From Allobosea sp. CRIB-10 (GTDB lineage: Bacteria; Pseudomonadota; Alphaproteobacteria; Rhizobiales; Beijerinckiaceae): a DNA stretch of 64,000 bases. Shown here in pieces: positions 44,831 to 52,247 of the stretch. The translations under genes and the position numbers were made by a program. A model generated the notes under the pieces. The model saw only the letters and a list, made by a program, of their open reading frames with translations, was not told where the DNA came from and searched no databases. Position 1 is the stretch's first letter. Every line of letters starts with the position of its first letter. The stretch is from positions 163,752-227,751 of the forward strand of contig NZ_FOKP01000007.1 in the NCBI RefSeq assembly GCF_900112185.1. Direction: 5' to 3'.

Positions 44831-45316
44831 TCACGCCTCCGGCATCAGGTCGCAGAGCGCGGCGCGGCGGCCGGCGCTGTCTTCCGCCAGGAGATGGACA
44901 TGGATCTCGCTGGCGCCGGCCATGGCGACGGCGTCGCGCCAGCGCGTCAACGCCGCATCGATGCCGAACGGCCCGCTGTCGCGCGCCGCGACGATCTTCC
45001 GGTCAGGCGACACCGCCAGCAGCACCGCGCCAGTGAAGCCGAGTGCATGCCCGTCCTGGATGGCGAAGACCGAGGCGACATAGCGCCGGCCGGAACGGCC
45101 GCGCCAGGCGGTGAAACGGCGCTCGGCGAGCTGGGCCGTCGCGCGTAGTGGCATCTCGCGCACCTGTCCCGGCAGACCGGCAGCATCGTCGAACAGCGGC
45201 GCGGCGCGCTCCGCCTTCGCAGGCTGCAGCGCCTCCAGCAGATTGAGCTGGCGCGGCATCTTGTCGGGCGACCGGTTGCGGTCGATTGGGAAACGGGCTC
45301 GGGCCAAAGCAGCCAT
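44831..45316 (-). CDS. SOS-boxed protein of unknown function
   Basis: 161 aa, cytoplasmic. AAAGGAGG 7 nt before ATG 45316 is one of the best ribosome-binding sites in the window. The N-terminal 25 residues are basic (ARARFPIDRNRSPDKMPRQL), then a helix, then an alpha/beta domain (RRYVASVFAIQDGHALGFTG, VSPDRKIVAARDSGPFG, SEIHVHLLAEDSAGRR). I do not recognise the family. Its own promoter lies just past the plsC stop and carries a LexA box over the -10, so expression should rise with DNA damage. It ends 5 nt after the convergent ChaC-like gene. Confidence 0.75.
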   Translation of the reverse strand: MAALARARFPIDRNRSPDKMPRQLNLLEALQPAKAERAAPLFDDAAGLPGQVREMPLRATAQLAERRFTAWRGRSGRRYVASVFAIQDGHALGFTGAVLLAVSPDRKIVAARDSGPFGIDAALTRWRDAVAMAGASEIHVHLLAEDSAGRRAALCDLMPEA

Positions 45317-45336
45317 ATCGTTCCTCCTTTGTTCTA

Positions 45337-45369
45337 GAACAAAATCGGAACACTCAAGTCCGTTGTCAA
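45337..45369 (-). promoter_or_regulatory. LexA-repressed promoter (GAAC-N7-GAAC over -10)
   Basis: The plus strand reads GAAC (45337-45340), 7 nt, GAAC (45348-45351): the alphaproteobacterial SOS box, equal to GTTC-N7-GTTC on the coding strand. On that strand -35 TTGACA lies at 45364-45369, spacer 17 nt, -10 GATTTT at 45341-45346, inside the box. A second GTTC abuts it in the small palindrome GTTCTAGAAC (45331-45340). Confidence 0.75.
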
Positions 45370-45375
45370 GGCCGA

Positions 45376-46158
45376 TCACGCGCTGGGCTGCGCCTCCTGA
45401 CGTATACTGACAGGAGCGGGCACGCCGAGCCGGTCGAGCTCGGCGAGACCATCGGCCAAGAGCCGGTTGCTCGCCGTCTCGATCTGCTCCTGCAGCAGGG
45501 CGTGGAAAGCCGCCTTGTCCAAGCCCGGCGGAATCGCCGGCATGATCTCGACCTTGATCGTGCCCGGCCGCTTGATCAGGCTGCGGCGCGGCCAGTAGAG
45601 GCCGGCATTGAGCGCGACGGGGACGCAGGGAACGCCGAGCTCGGCATAGAGATGGGTGACGCCGTATTTGTAGGCCGGCTCGGCGCCGGCCGGCCGGCGT
45701 GTGCCCTCCGGGAAGATCATCAGCTGGCGCCCGTTCTGGCCGAGCTCGACCTTGGCGCGCCTTGTCACCGCCTGCAGCGCCCGGCTGCGGGCGCCGCGAT
45801 CGACCGGGATCATCCTGAGCTTGAGCAGGCACCAGCCGAAAAAGGGCAGCCAGGTCAATTCGCGCTTGAGGATGTAGACGGGGTTGCGGAACACCGTCAC
45901 CAGCGCGAAGGTCTCCCAGGTCGACTGGTGCTTGGCCGCCATGATGATCCCGCCGGGCGGAATGTTCTCGGTGCCCTTGATCTCGTAGCGTGTGCCGACG
46001 ATCACCCGCATCCACCAGAGCGACGTCTGCGCCCAACACAGCGCGATCTTCAGCAGGAAGCGCGGCGGCAGCACCATCGTCACCATGGCCGCGAGCAGCC
46101 ACAAGGCGAGGTTCAGGTAGAAGGCGGTGTTGAACAGGAGCGAGCGGATTAGAAGCAT
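45376..46158 (-). CDS. plsC: 1-acyl-sn-glycerol-3-phosphate acyltransferase
   Basis: 260 aa inner-membrane enzyme that adds the second acyl chain to lysophosphatidic acid. An N-terminal membrane region (FNTAFYLNLALWLLAAMVTM) is followed by the catalytic block AAKHQSTWET (the HX4D-type motif reads HQSTWE, with Glu in place of Asp, as is common in this group) and the phosphate-binding FPEGTRR. ATG 46158 preferred; a TTG at 46167 is an alternative. Its stop lies 7 bp from the -35 of the SOS-boxed gene. Confidence 0.9.
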   Translation of the reverse strand: MLLIRSLLFNTAFYLNLALWLLAAMVTMVLPPRFLLKIALCWAQTSLWWMRVIVGTRYEIKGTENIPPGGIIMAAKHQSTWETFALVTVFRNPVYILKRELTWLPFFGWCLLKLRMIPVDRGARSRALQAVTRRAKVELGQNGRQLMIFPEGTRRPAGAEPAYKYGVTHLYAELGVPCVPVALNAGLYWPRRSLIKRPGTIKVEIMPAIPPGLDKAAFHALLQEQIETASNRLLADGLAELDRLGVPAPVSIRQEAQPSA

Positions 46159-46209
46159 GATCTGCAAGAACCCCGGCTGCCAAAGCGCGTCAAGAGCCCT
46201 TCGAGCAGG

Positions 46210-46944
46210 TCAGGCTCCGCGCGCCTGCGTCGCCGCCCGCGAGCGCTTCTCGTGCTCGGGACCGATCTGGTCGCTCGGCTTCGGCGAGATCGGCTTGCGC
46301 CCGCCGATGATCACCGAGAGCCTTGACGTCTCAGGGTCCGTTTCCAGTTTGCTGCGCGCGGCAGCAACCAGGTATTTGAGGTATTCGGGCACCAGAAGTC
46401 GGAGCGTGTGCCAGTCGCGCCACCAGCCGGCGACGTCGACCTGGTCGGTCACCACGGGATGCGGCACGAAGCGCACCTCGGGCATCGCATGCCGGAGTTC
46501 GAGCAGCGTGCGCGGCATGTGGTAGTTCGAGGTCACCACCAGCAGCGAGCGGAAATCATGGCGGCGGACCCAGCGCCGCGTCTCGATGGCGTTGCCGATG
46601 GTGTTGCGGGCGCGATAGTCGAGGTCGACGCAGCAGGCGAGCGCCTCGCGCGCCGTCGGGTTGAGCTTGGCCAATTCCTCCCGGCCGGTCTTCTCGTTGA
46701 CGCCGCTGATCAGGAGACGGCGTCCGCGCTCGGCGTTGAGCAGGCTGACGGCATCGCCGATGCGCTGCGCCCCGCCGGTGACGACGACGATGGCGTCGGT
46801 CCGCGGCGCCGCTCCGGCTTCGGTCCGAGACAAGCCGGTGGCAAACCAGACATAGCCGGCGGCGACGACGAAGCAGCCGCACAGGCAGGACCAGACAAGG
46901 AAGCGGCGAAACCAGCGGCGCCGCGGAGAAGCGAGCGTCGTCAT
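46210..46944 (-). CDS. YdcF/DUF218-like membrane protein
   Basis: 244 aa. A membrane helix at about residues 12-34 (FLVWSCLCGCFVVAAGYVWF) precedes a DUF218 domain: TDAIVVVTGGAQRIGDAVSLL, then LISGVNEKTGREELAK, RNTIGNAIETRRWVRRH and LLVVTSNYHMPRTLLEL. In this family (ElyC, SanA, YdcF) roles in envelope and lipid-carrier metabolism have been reported. ATG 46944 used; ATG 47013 is in frame upstream. Same strand as ftsX and plsC, consistent with an envelope cluster. Confidence 0.88.
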   Translation of the reverse strand: MTTLASPRRRWFRRFLVWSCLCGCFVVAAGYVWFATGLSRTEAGAAPRTDAIVVVTGGAQRIGDAVSLLNAERGRRLLISGVNEKTGREELAKLNPTAREALACCVDLDYRARNTIGNAIETRRWVRRHDFRSLLVVTSNYHMPRTLLELRHAMPEVRFVPHPVVTDQVDVAGWWRDWHTLRLLVPEYLKYLVAAARSKLETDPETSRLSVIIGGRKPISPKPSDQIGPEHEKRSRAATQARGA

Positions 46945-47081
46945 CGGTCGCGAGGCAGCCGGGCTGTCCTCAACACAGGGGAATTGACCTTGCCGGGTTC
47001 CAAGGAGCACCATGAGATCGGGTAACTAACCGCCCAATCGGGCACAATGACGGCACTCTCACAACTCCGCCGCGCAGCGAG

Positions 47082-48059
47082 TCAGCCCATTGCCCTGAGA
47101 TAATGGCGCACCGTCAGCCGCGAGACGAGTCCCGCGATCGCCGCGACCACCGCCGCGACCAGGATGACGACGCCATAGCCGGACCAGCCGATCTCGAAGG
47201 CTCCGAACAGCGCCTGCAACTGGTCGGCTTCCGGGGTCGCGCTCCAGGCCGAGGAGAGGAAGCCGAGCAGCGCGATCGCAACGATCGCCGCGAGCCCGCC
47301 GGCCGCGCCGCCGCGCAGGCCGAGCGCGACGAATCGCGTCTGGAACTCGCGCGCGATGAACTCGTCGGTCGCGCCGACGAAATGCAGCACCTCGACCGAA
47401 TCGCGGCTGCCGGCCATGGCGCCGCGCGTCGCGAAGGCGACGGCGAGCCCGGCCGCCACCAGCACCAGCAGCACCACCGCGACGCCGGCGAGGATGATCG
47501 TGCTCGCCATGGTCGAGAGGCGGCGCACCCAGAGCCGGTGATCGTCGAGCATCGCGCTCGGCACCTCGCGCCGCAATGTCTGGCTGAAGGCGACAAGATC
47601 GTTGGCGGAGGTCGAGGACAGCCGCAGCACGATCAATCGCGGGATCGGCAGTTCGACGAGATCGAGCCCAGCGCCGAGCCAGGGTTCGAGCAGCTTGTCC
47701 GATTCGGCCCGCGGCATCGGCCTGACATCGGCGACGCTCGGCACGGCGCGGGCGAGCTCGACCGCGCGGGCGATGTCCTGCTCGATGTTGCGGCGCGGAT
47801 CGGGCCGGACCTGGATCGTCATCTCGTTGGCGACCGCGCCGCGCCACTGCTCCGAGGCGCGGGCGGCGAGCAGCGCCGCCCCGGCGCTCAGCGCCGCCAG
47901 GAAGGTCAGGATGGCGATGACGACGACGAGCGCGCGCCCGGCGACGGAATCGACCGGCACGAGCGGCTGGTCGCGGCGCAGGCTCGCCGGCAGGCGCGAG
48001 CCGCCGCGTGGCCGCTCATCCTCGGCTTCGTCCAGGTCGAGATGGTCAGGCGTCGACAT
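47082..48059 (-). CDS. ftsX: Cell division ABC transporter permease FtsX
   Basis: 325 aa. Four membrane helices as expected: one near residue 45 (ALVVVIAILTFLAALSAGAA), three after residue 165 (IILAGVAVVLLVLVAAGLAV, then GLAAIVAIALLGFLSSA and VVILVAAVVAAIAGL). The large periplasmic loop between the first two helices couples to peptidoglycan hydrolases. The alphaproteobacterial VGATDEFIAREFQTRF block is present. Overlaps ftsE by 14 nt. Confidence 0.92.
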   Translation of the reverse strand: MSTPDHLDLDEAEDERPRGGSRLPASLRRDQPLVPVDSVAGRALVVVIAILTFLAALSAGAALLAARASEQWRGAVANEMTIQVRPDPRRNIEQDIARAVELARAVPSVADVRPMPRAESDKLLEPWLGAGLDLVELPIPRLIVLRLSSTSANDLVAFSQTLRREVPSAMLDDHRLWVRRLSTMASTIILAGVAVVLLVLVAAGLAVAFATRGAMAGSRDSVEVLHFVGATDEFIAREFQTRFVALGLRGGAAGGLAAIVAIALLGFLSSAWSATPEADQLQALFGAFEIGWSGYGVVILVAAVVAAIAGLVSRLTVRHYLRAMG

Positions 48060-48705
48060 GCAGATGCCCATCCGCCAGCACGAGGCGCGGCGCGTCGTAG
48101 AGTTCCATCAGCGCGATGTCGTGGGTCGCGATCACCACCGCGGTTCCGAGCGACTGCAATTCCATGAACAGGCGGAGCAGGCGGCGCCCGAGTCCGGGGT
48201 CGACATTGCCGGTCGGCTCGTCGGCGAGCAGCAATTGCGGCCGGCTGATCAGTGCGCGCGCGATCGCGGCGCGCTGTTTCTCGCCGCCGGAGAGGACGGC
48301 GGGCACCGCATGCATGCGCTCGCCGAGCCCGACCCAGCGCAGCAGCTCGACCACCTCGGCGCGATAGCTCGCCTCGTCCTTGCCGAGGACGCGCAATGGC
48401 AGCGCGACATTCTCATAGACCGTCAGGTGGTCGAGCAGCCGGAAATCCTGGAAGACGACGCCCATGCGTCGCCGGAAATCGGTCAGCGTGGCGGCTTCGA
48501 GGCGCGAGACGTCCTGGCCGAACAGGTTGACCAGCCCGCGCGTCGGCTTGAGCGCCATCAGGATCAGCCGGATCAGCGTGGTCTTGCCCGCGCCCGACGG
48601 CCCGGTCAGGTACTGGAAGGAGCGCGGCGCGATGCTGAAGTTGATGTCCTTCAGCACCTCCGGTCCCATCCCGTACCGCAAGCCGACATTCTCGAACCGA
48701 ACCAA
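48046..48705 (-). CDS. ftsE: Cell division ATP-binding protein FtsE
   Basis: 219 aa ABC ATPase pairing with FtsX at the septum. Walker A TGPSGAGKTT, signature LSGGEKQRAAIARAL, Walker B LLLADEPTGNVDP, H-loop VVIATHD. The start is a TTG at 48703-48705, with AGAGGA 6 nt upstream; no ATG or GTG fits the N-terminus VRFENVGLRYG. Divergent from the zinc-ribbon gene across 270 bp. Confidence 0.94.
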   Translation of the reverse strand: MVRFENVGLRYGMGPEVLKDINFSIAPRSFQYLTGPSGAGKTTLIRLILMALKPTRGLVNLFGQDVSRLEAATLTDFRRRMGVVFQDFRLLDHLTVYENVALPLRVLGKDEASYRAEVVELLRWVGLGERMHAVPAVLSGGEKQRAAIARALISRPQLLLADEPTGNVDPGLGRRLLRLFMELQSLGTAVVIATHDIALMELYDAPRLVLADGHLHVDA

Positions 48706-48842
48706 CGCTGTTCCTCTCGCTGAACTTTCCGAATCGTAGCGGACGGGCGCCGAGCCGGCACGACCTTACACCGAGACCAAGCCCCGGCAGGAAGCACCGG
48801 CAGGTTTTCCTCAGCCCTGCTCGGTTCGGGCTTTACGTGACG

Positions 48843-48850
48843 TTAACCAT
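48843..48850. promoter_or_regulatory. TTAACCAT motif (CtrA half-site) upstream of ftsE and zinc-ribbon gene
   Basis: TTAACCAT in the 270-bp divergent spacer, 138 nt from ftsE and 126 nt from the zinc-ribbon start. This octamer is the extended CtrA half-site in several Alphaproteobacteria. The preceding GTTAAC makes a small palindrome. No second TTAA lies 7 nt away. The rest of the spacer shows no clear promoter. Confidence 0.35.
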
Positions 48851-48975
48851 AAATCGACCCTATGGGAGGCGGAGCGGCTGGCCGCACCCGCTTGCGCTTG
48901 CGCGCAGCGGCGGGAGGATCAGGCTCCGGACCGACATCCCCGGGGATGCAGCGCGGAGCGAGCATTTTTAAGGCC

Positions 48976-49800
48976 ATGCAGATCGTCTGCCCCAACTGCG
49001 CCAGCCGGTATGAGATCGCCGAGGCCAAGATCGGGGCCGGAGGTCGCAAGGTGCGCTGCGCCAGCTGCCAGACGACCTGGCAGATCCAGGCGCCGCGAGA
49101 GGCGCAGCCGACCGAAGAGGTCCTGCAATCCGATCTCGATGCCGCGATGCCGGATTTTCCTGGCGCCCCCAGCCCCGAGGAGACCGCCGCGGAGTTGGCC
49201 GAAGAGCTGCGCCGAGCCGCCGAGATCGACGCCGACATCTCGGCGCTCGCATCGGAGCGGGCCGAGCCGGCGCAGCCGGATGCGACGCCGCCATCACGGC
49301 TTTCGAAGCGGAAGCGCAACTGGCCGGGCGCCCGCAAGCCGGCTGGGAGCCTGCCATCCGCAGCTGCCGGCCTCTTCGTCGTCGCCGGGCTCGCCGCGCT
49401 CGGGCTCGGGCTCTGGCAGCGCGAGCGCGTCGTTCGGGTGATGCCGCAATTCGCCGGCCTCTATGCGAGCATCGGCTTGCCGGTGAATGTGCGCGGACTC
49501 GCCTTCAGTGCCGTCGAGAGCGAGCTGGTTCAGGATCCGCAGGGGCGTTTCCTCGTGGTTTCCGGCGACGTCACCAATATCGCCAAGAGCACGACGAAGG
49601 TGCCGCCGATCACGGTGATGGTGCAAGGCGAGGACGGCAAGGTGCTCTACAGCTGGACGACGGAGCCGCCGCGCCCGTCGCTCGAGCCGGCGGAATTGAT
49701 GCATTTCCGCGCTCGCCTCGCTTCGCCGCCGCAGGATGGCCGCTCGGTCCAGTTGCGTTTCGGCGGGGGCAGCCCCGACGGCTTAGCCAGCCTCTACTGA
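48976..49800 (+). CDS. MJ0042-type zinc-ribbon protein with one membrane helix
   Basis: 274 aa. The N-terminal zinc ribbon has two CxxC pairs (IVCPNCAS and VRCASCQTTW, about 24 residues apart). A Pro/Glu/Ala-rich segment with an acidic run follows, then a membrane helix near 155-175 (AAGLFVVAGLAALGLGLWQ) and a DUF3426-like periplasmic domain (VVSGDVTNIAKSTTKVPPIT). Probable cytoplasmic ligand-sensing or regulatory part joined to a periplasmic domain; no known target. ATG 48976 chosen because the zinc ribbon begins there; an upstream frame reaches 48862 but is arginine/glycine-rich. Confidence 0.8.
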   Translation: MQIVCPNCASRYEIAEAKIGAGGRKVRCASCQTTWQIQAPREAQPTEEVLQSDLDAAMPDFPGAPSPEETAAELAEELRRAAEIDADISALASERAEPAQPDATPPSRLSKRKRNWPGARKPAGSLPSAAAGLFVVAGLAALGLGLWQRERVVRVMPQFAGLYASIGLPVNVRGLAFSAVESELVQDPQGRFLVVSGDVTNIAKSTTKVPPITVMVQGEDGKVLYSWTTEPPRPSLEPAELMHFRARLASPPQDGRSVQLRFGGGSPDGLASLY

Positions 49801-49930
49801 TTTCCCACACCCCTGAAGGCCGGCCGCTTCAATTGTCGGCACATGAACGCTATGATTCAGGCCTGAAGAGTTTAGCCCGCGATCACGGGGCTGCGCGGGC
49901 ACGGGCCCGCGCCGAAAGGAACGGTCGTCG

Positions 49931-50491
49931 ATGTCCCAGCCCCAGCGTATCCGCGTTCTCTACGACGAGGCGGCGATCGCCACGCGCAATGCCGAAATGG
50001 CCGCCGAGATCGCCACCACCGCCGGCGAGGACCTGCTCGTCGTCGCGGTGCTGAAGGGTAGCTTCATGTTCGTCGCCGACCTGATCCGCGCCATGCACCG
50101 CGCCGGCATGACCCCGCAGGTCGAATTCGTCCATCTCTCGAGCTATCGCGCCGCCACCGTGTCCTCCGGCCAGGTCGAGATCCTGCGGGACGTGCAGAGC
50201 GACGTCCGTGGCCGGCACGTCCTGCTCGTCGATGACATCCTCGAATCCGGCCGCACGCTCGCCTTCGCCAAGGATCTGCTGGCCGCGCGTGGCGCCGCCC
50301 GCGTCTCGACCGCCGTGTTGCTGGAGAAACCGGCCAAGCGCGCCGTCAACATCGAAGCGGACTATGTCGGCTTCGAATGCCCGGACTTCTTCGTCGTCGG
50401 CTACGGCATGGACGTCGCCCATTCCTATCGCCAACTGCCCTATGTCGGCGTGATCGAGACCGCCGACCAGGCCGGTCTGCCGGGGATCTGA
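49931..50491 (+). CDS. hpt: Hypoxanthine phosphoribosyltransferase
   Basis: 186 aa purine-salvage enzyme making IMP (and GMP) from free bases and PRPP. Core motifs: pyrophosphate loop VAVLKGSFMFVADLI, the PRPP-binding VLLVDDILESGRTL, and base-binding VGFECPDFFVVGYGMD. A good start at ATG 49931. The single-domain response regulator follows after 4 nt, a pairing usual in Rhizobiales. Confidence 0.95.
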   Translation: MSQPQRIRVLYDEAAIATRNAEMAAEIATTAGEDLLVVAVLKGSFMFVADLIRAMHRAGMTPQVEFVHLSSYRAATVSSGQVEILRDVQSDVRGRHVLLVDDILESGRTLAFAKDLLAARGAARVSTAVLLEKPAKRAVNIEADYVGFECPDFFVVGYGMDVAHSYRQLPYVGVIETADQAGLPGI

Positions 50492-50495
50492 GGAC

Positions 50496-50870
50496 ATGTC
50501 GCGCATTCTCGTGGTCGATGACGAGGAAAGCCTGCGCTCGCTGGTCGCGCGCGGCCTCGCCATGGACGGGCATGACTGCCTGACAGCCGGCGACGGCGCC
50601 GAGGCGCTCGACATCCTGATGGCCGAGCAGGGCCATTTCGACCTGCTGCTCACCGATATCCGCATGCCCTTGATGGACGGCATTGCATTGGCGCTCGCGG
50701 CCAAGCAGCACTTCCCCGACCTCACCATCATGCTGATGACCGGCTATGCCGAGCAACGCGAACGGGCCAAGAGCCTGGAGACGATCGTCTCGGAGGTGAT
50801 GACCAAGCCCTTCACCATCGCCGAATTGCGCGAGACGGTGCTGCGGGTGATCGAGCGCTCGATCGGGTGA
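50496..50870 (+). CDS. cpdR: Single-domain response regulator, CpdR-like
   Basis: 124 aa, receiver domain only: acidic pocket VVDDEES, phospho-acceptor Asp in LLLTDIRMP, threonine in MLMTGYAE and lysine in TKPFT. No output domain. In Caulobacter and Sinorhizobium, unphosphorylated CpdR brings ClpXP substrates to the cell pole. The location right after hpt supports CpdR over other stand-alone receivers, but the family cannot be separated by eye. Confidence 0.7.
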   Translation: MSRILVVDDEESLRSLVARGLAMDGHDCLTAGDGAEALDILMAEQGHFDLLLTDIRMPLMDGIALALAAKQHFPDLTIMLMTGYAEQRERAKSLETIVSEVMTKPFTIAELRETVLRVIERSIG

Positions 50871-50942
50871 AATCCTTCGCCCATTAACGCCCGGACAATG
50901 ATATCTATCTTTGGTAGACACCACCTGTTTGGAGCGCGCGAC

Positions 50943-51212
50943 ATGGGTGACGCTGCATCGGCGAGGGCCAAGCTCTTCATGCACGGCCGCAGCCAGGCGG
51001 TGCGGCTGCCGAAGGAGTTCCGCTTCGAAGGCAGCGAGGTGCAGGTCAGCAAGGTCGGCGGCAAGGTCATCCTCGAACCGGTCGCGCGTGCGCCTTTCGA
51101 TGCTGCCGCCTGGCGCGCCCGTCTCGACGCGCTCGGCGCGCGCGATTTCCTAGTCGAGGGGCTGCCGGACGACCCGCCTCCGGACGACGAAGACGAGATC
51201 GGGTTCGGCTGA
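50943..51212 (+). CDS. vapB: VapB antitoxin, AbrB/SpoVT type
   Basis: 89 aa. A SpoVT/AbrB swapped-hairpin DNA-binding domain (MHGRSQAVRLPKEFRFEGSE, VSKVGGKVILEPV), then an acidic C-terminal tail (DDPPPDDEDEIGFG) for toxin binding. An in-frame ATG at 50898 would add 15 residues; 50943 fits the family. Unlike the first VapB, this one is of the AbrB class. It ends 9 nt before vapC. Confidence 0.85.
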   Translation: MGDAASARAKLFMHGRSQAVRLPKEFRFEGSEVQVSKVGGKVILEPVARAPFDAAAWRARLDALGARDFLVEGLPDDPPPDDEDEIGFG

Positions 51213-51221
51213 GCCGTTCCG

Positions 51222-51629
51222 ATGTTCTGCCTCGATACCAATGTGATCGTGTTCGCGATCAACGGCCGCGTTCCGGCCATCGAGCGGCGGCTTCAGCAAG
51301 AGCTGGCGGCAGGAACGACGCTCCTGATCCCCACGATCGTCCTCTTCGAATTGCGCTACGGCATCGCCAAGAGCGCTCGGCGCGAAACATCTGCACGGAT
51401 CCTCGACGCCTTCCTGGCGGAAGGCTTCGAGGAGCTTCTCTTCGATTCCGAGGATGCGGCTGAGGCCGGTGACGTCCGCGCCGTGCTCGAAACCTCCCGC
51501 ACGCCGATGGGTGCTTACGACATCCTGATCGCGGCCCAAGCCCGGCGACGGGGTGCGGTTCTCGTCACAGGCAACCGCCGCGAATTCGAGCGCGTAGCCG
51601 GTCTGATGGTTACCGATTGGGCGGGGTGA
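51222..51629 (+). CDS. vapC: VapC toxin, PIN-domain ribonuclease (second pair)
   Basis: 135 aa. Acidic residues of the PIN active site: Asp in MFCLDTNVIVF, Glu in VLFELRYGI, Asp in MGAYDILIAAQ; the last site reads VTGNRREFERV, with Asn and Glu in place of the usual Asp. It resembles the widespread FitB/VapC family with the LDTNV and YDILIAA motifs. Coupled to the AbrB-type antitoxin gene just upstream; stops 5 nt from the convergent tspO gene. Confidence 0.88.
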   Translation: MFCLDTNVIVFAINGRVPAIERRLQQELAAGTTLLIPTIVLFELRYGIAKSARRETSARILDAFLAEGFEELLFDSEDAAEAGDVRAVLETSRTPMGAYDILIAAQARRRGAVLVTGNRREFERVAGLMVTDWAG

Positions 51630-51633
51630 TCGT

Positions 51634-52143
51634 TCAGCGATTCAGCCACCAGATCGAAGCGTTGAGCAGGCTCGCGAACGAGACCCAGGCGAGATAGGGC
51701 ACGAACAGTGCCACGGACAGCCTGTCACCGAGCGTTGCAAAGCGCCGCATCGTCCAGATCATCGCCGCCAGCAGCAGCGCGATCACGGCGAGCCCGCCGG
51801 CCGGGCTGTTCAGGCCGAAGAACACGCAGGACCAGAGCATGTTGAGCGCGAGCTGGACGTGGTAGGCGAGCAGCGTTTGCGCTCTGGCTGCGGTTCCGGT
51901 CGGCAGCCGCCAGATGCGGAAGGCGGCCAGCGCCATCAGCACAAACAGCGTCGTCCAGACCGGCGCGAACAGCCAGTTCGGCGGGTTGAAGGGCGGCTTG
52001 GCGAGGCCGGCATACCAGCCTGGAATCTGCGGCACGGTCACGGCACTGCCGATCAGCGATGCCGCCACCACTGGCAGGATTGCGAGGGCCGCAGCAAGCC
52101 ACACATTCGGCTGACGGTCGGTGCTGTCTGTCGCTATGCTCAT
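51634..52143 (-). CDS. tspO: TspO/MBR family tryptophan-rich sensory protein
   Basis: 169 aa, five membrane helices. Signatures: PGWYAGLAKPPFNPPNWLFAP, the helix AFRIWRLPTG, NMLWSCVFFGLNSPAGGL and the tail LAWVSFASLLNASIWWLNR. The family binds porphyrins and other ligands in the inner or outer membrane and modulates pigment or stress responses. The ATG at 52143 begins the conserved part; the frame extends to 52176 without a good start. Confidence 0.88.
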   Translation of the reverse strand: MSIATDSTDRQPNVWLAAALAILPVVAASLIGSAVTVPQIPGWYAGLAKPPFNPPNWLFAPVWTTLFVLMALAAFRIWRLPTGTAARAQTLLAYHVQLALNMLWSCVFFGLNSPAGGLAVIALLLAAMIWTMRRFATLGDRLSVALFVPYLAWVSFASLLNASIWWLNR

Positions 52144-52247
52144 GCGGCGAGGATGGAGCTTCCCTGCGCGCCACACAAGACGCGCCTCTTGCAGCGCAGC
52201 AATTCAGGTGAGATGAATCGTCTTACATAGTGGAAATCGGATCGACC

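Noticed and set aside
45331..45340. GTTCTAGAAC alone as the LexA site
   Set aside because: A palindrome of this spacing is not the alphaproteobacterial SOS box; the neighbouring GAAC-N7-GAAC is.
50884..50942. An operator palindrome before the second vapB (TCTA-N7-TAGA)
   Set aside because: Arms of 4 bp are too short to claim.
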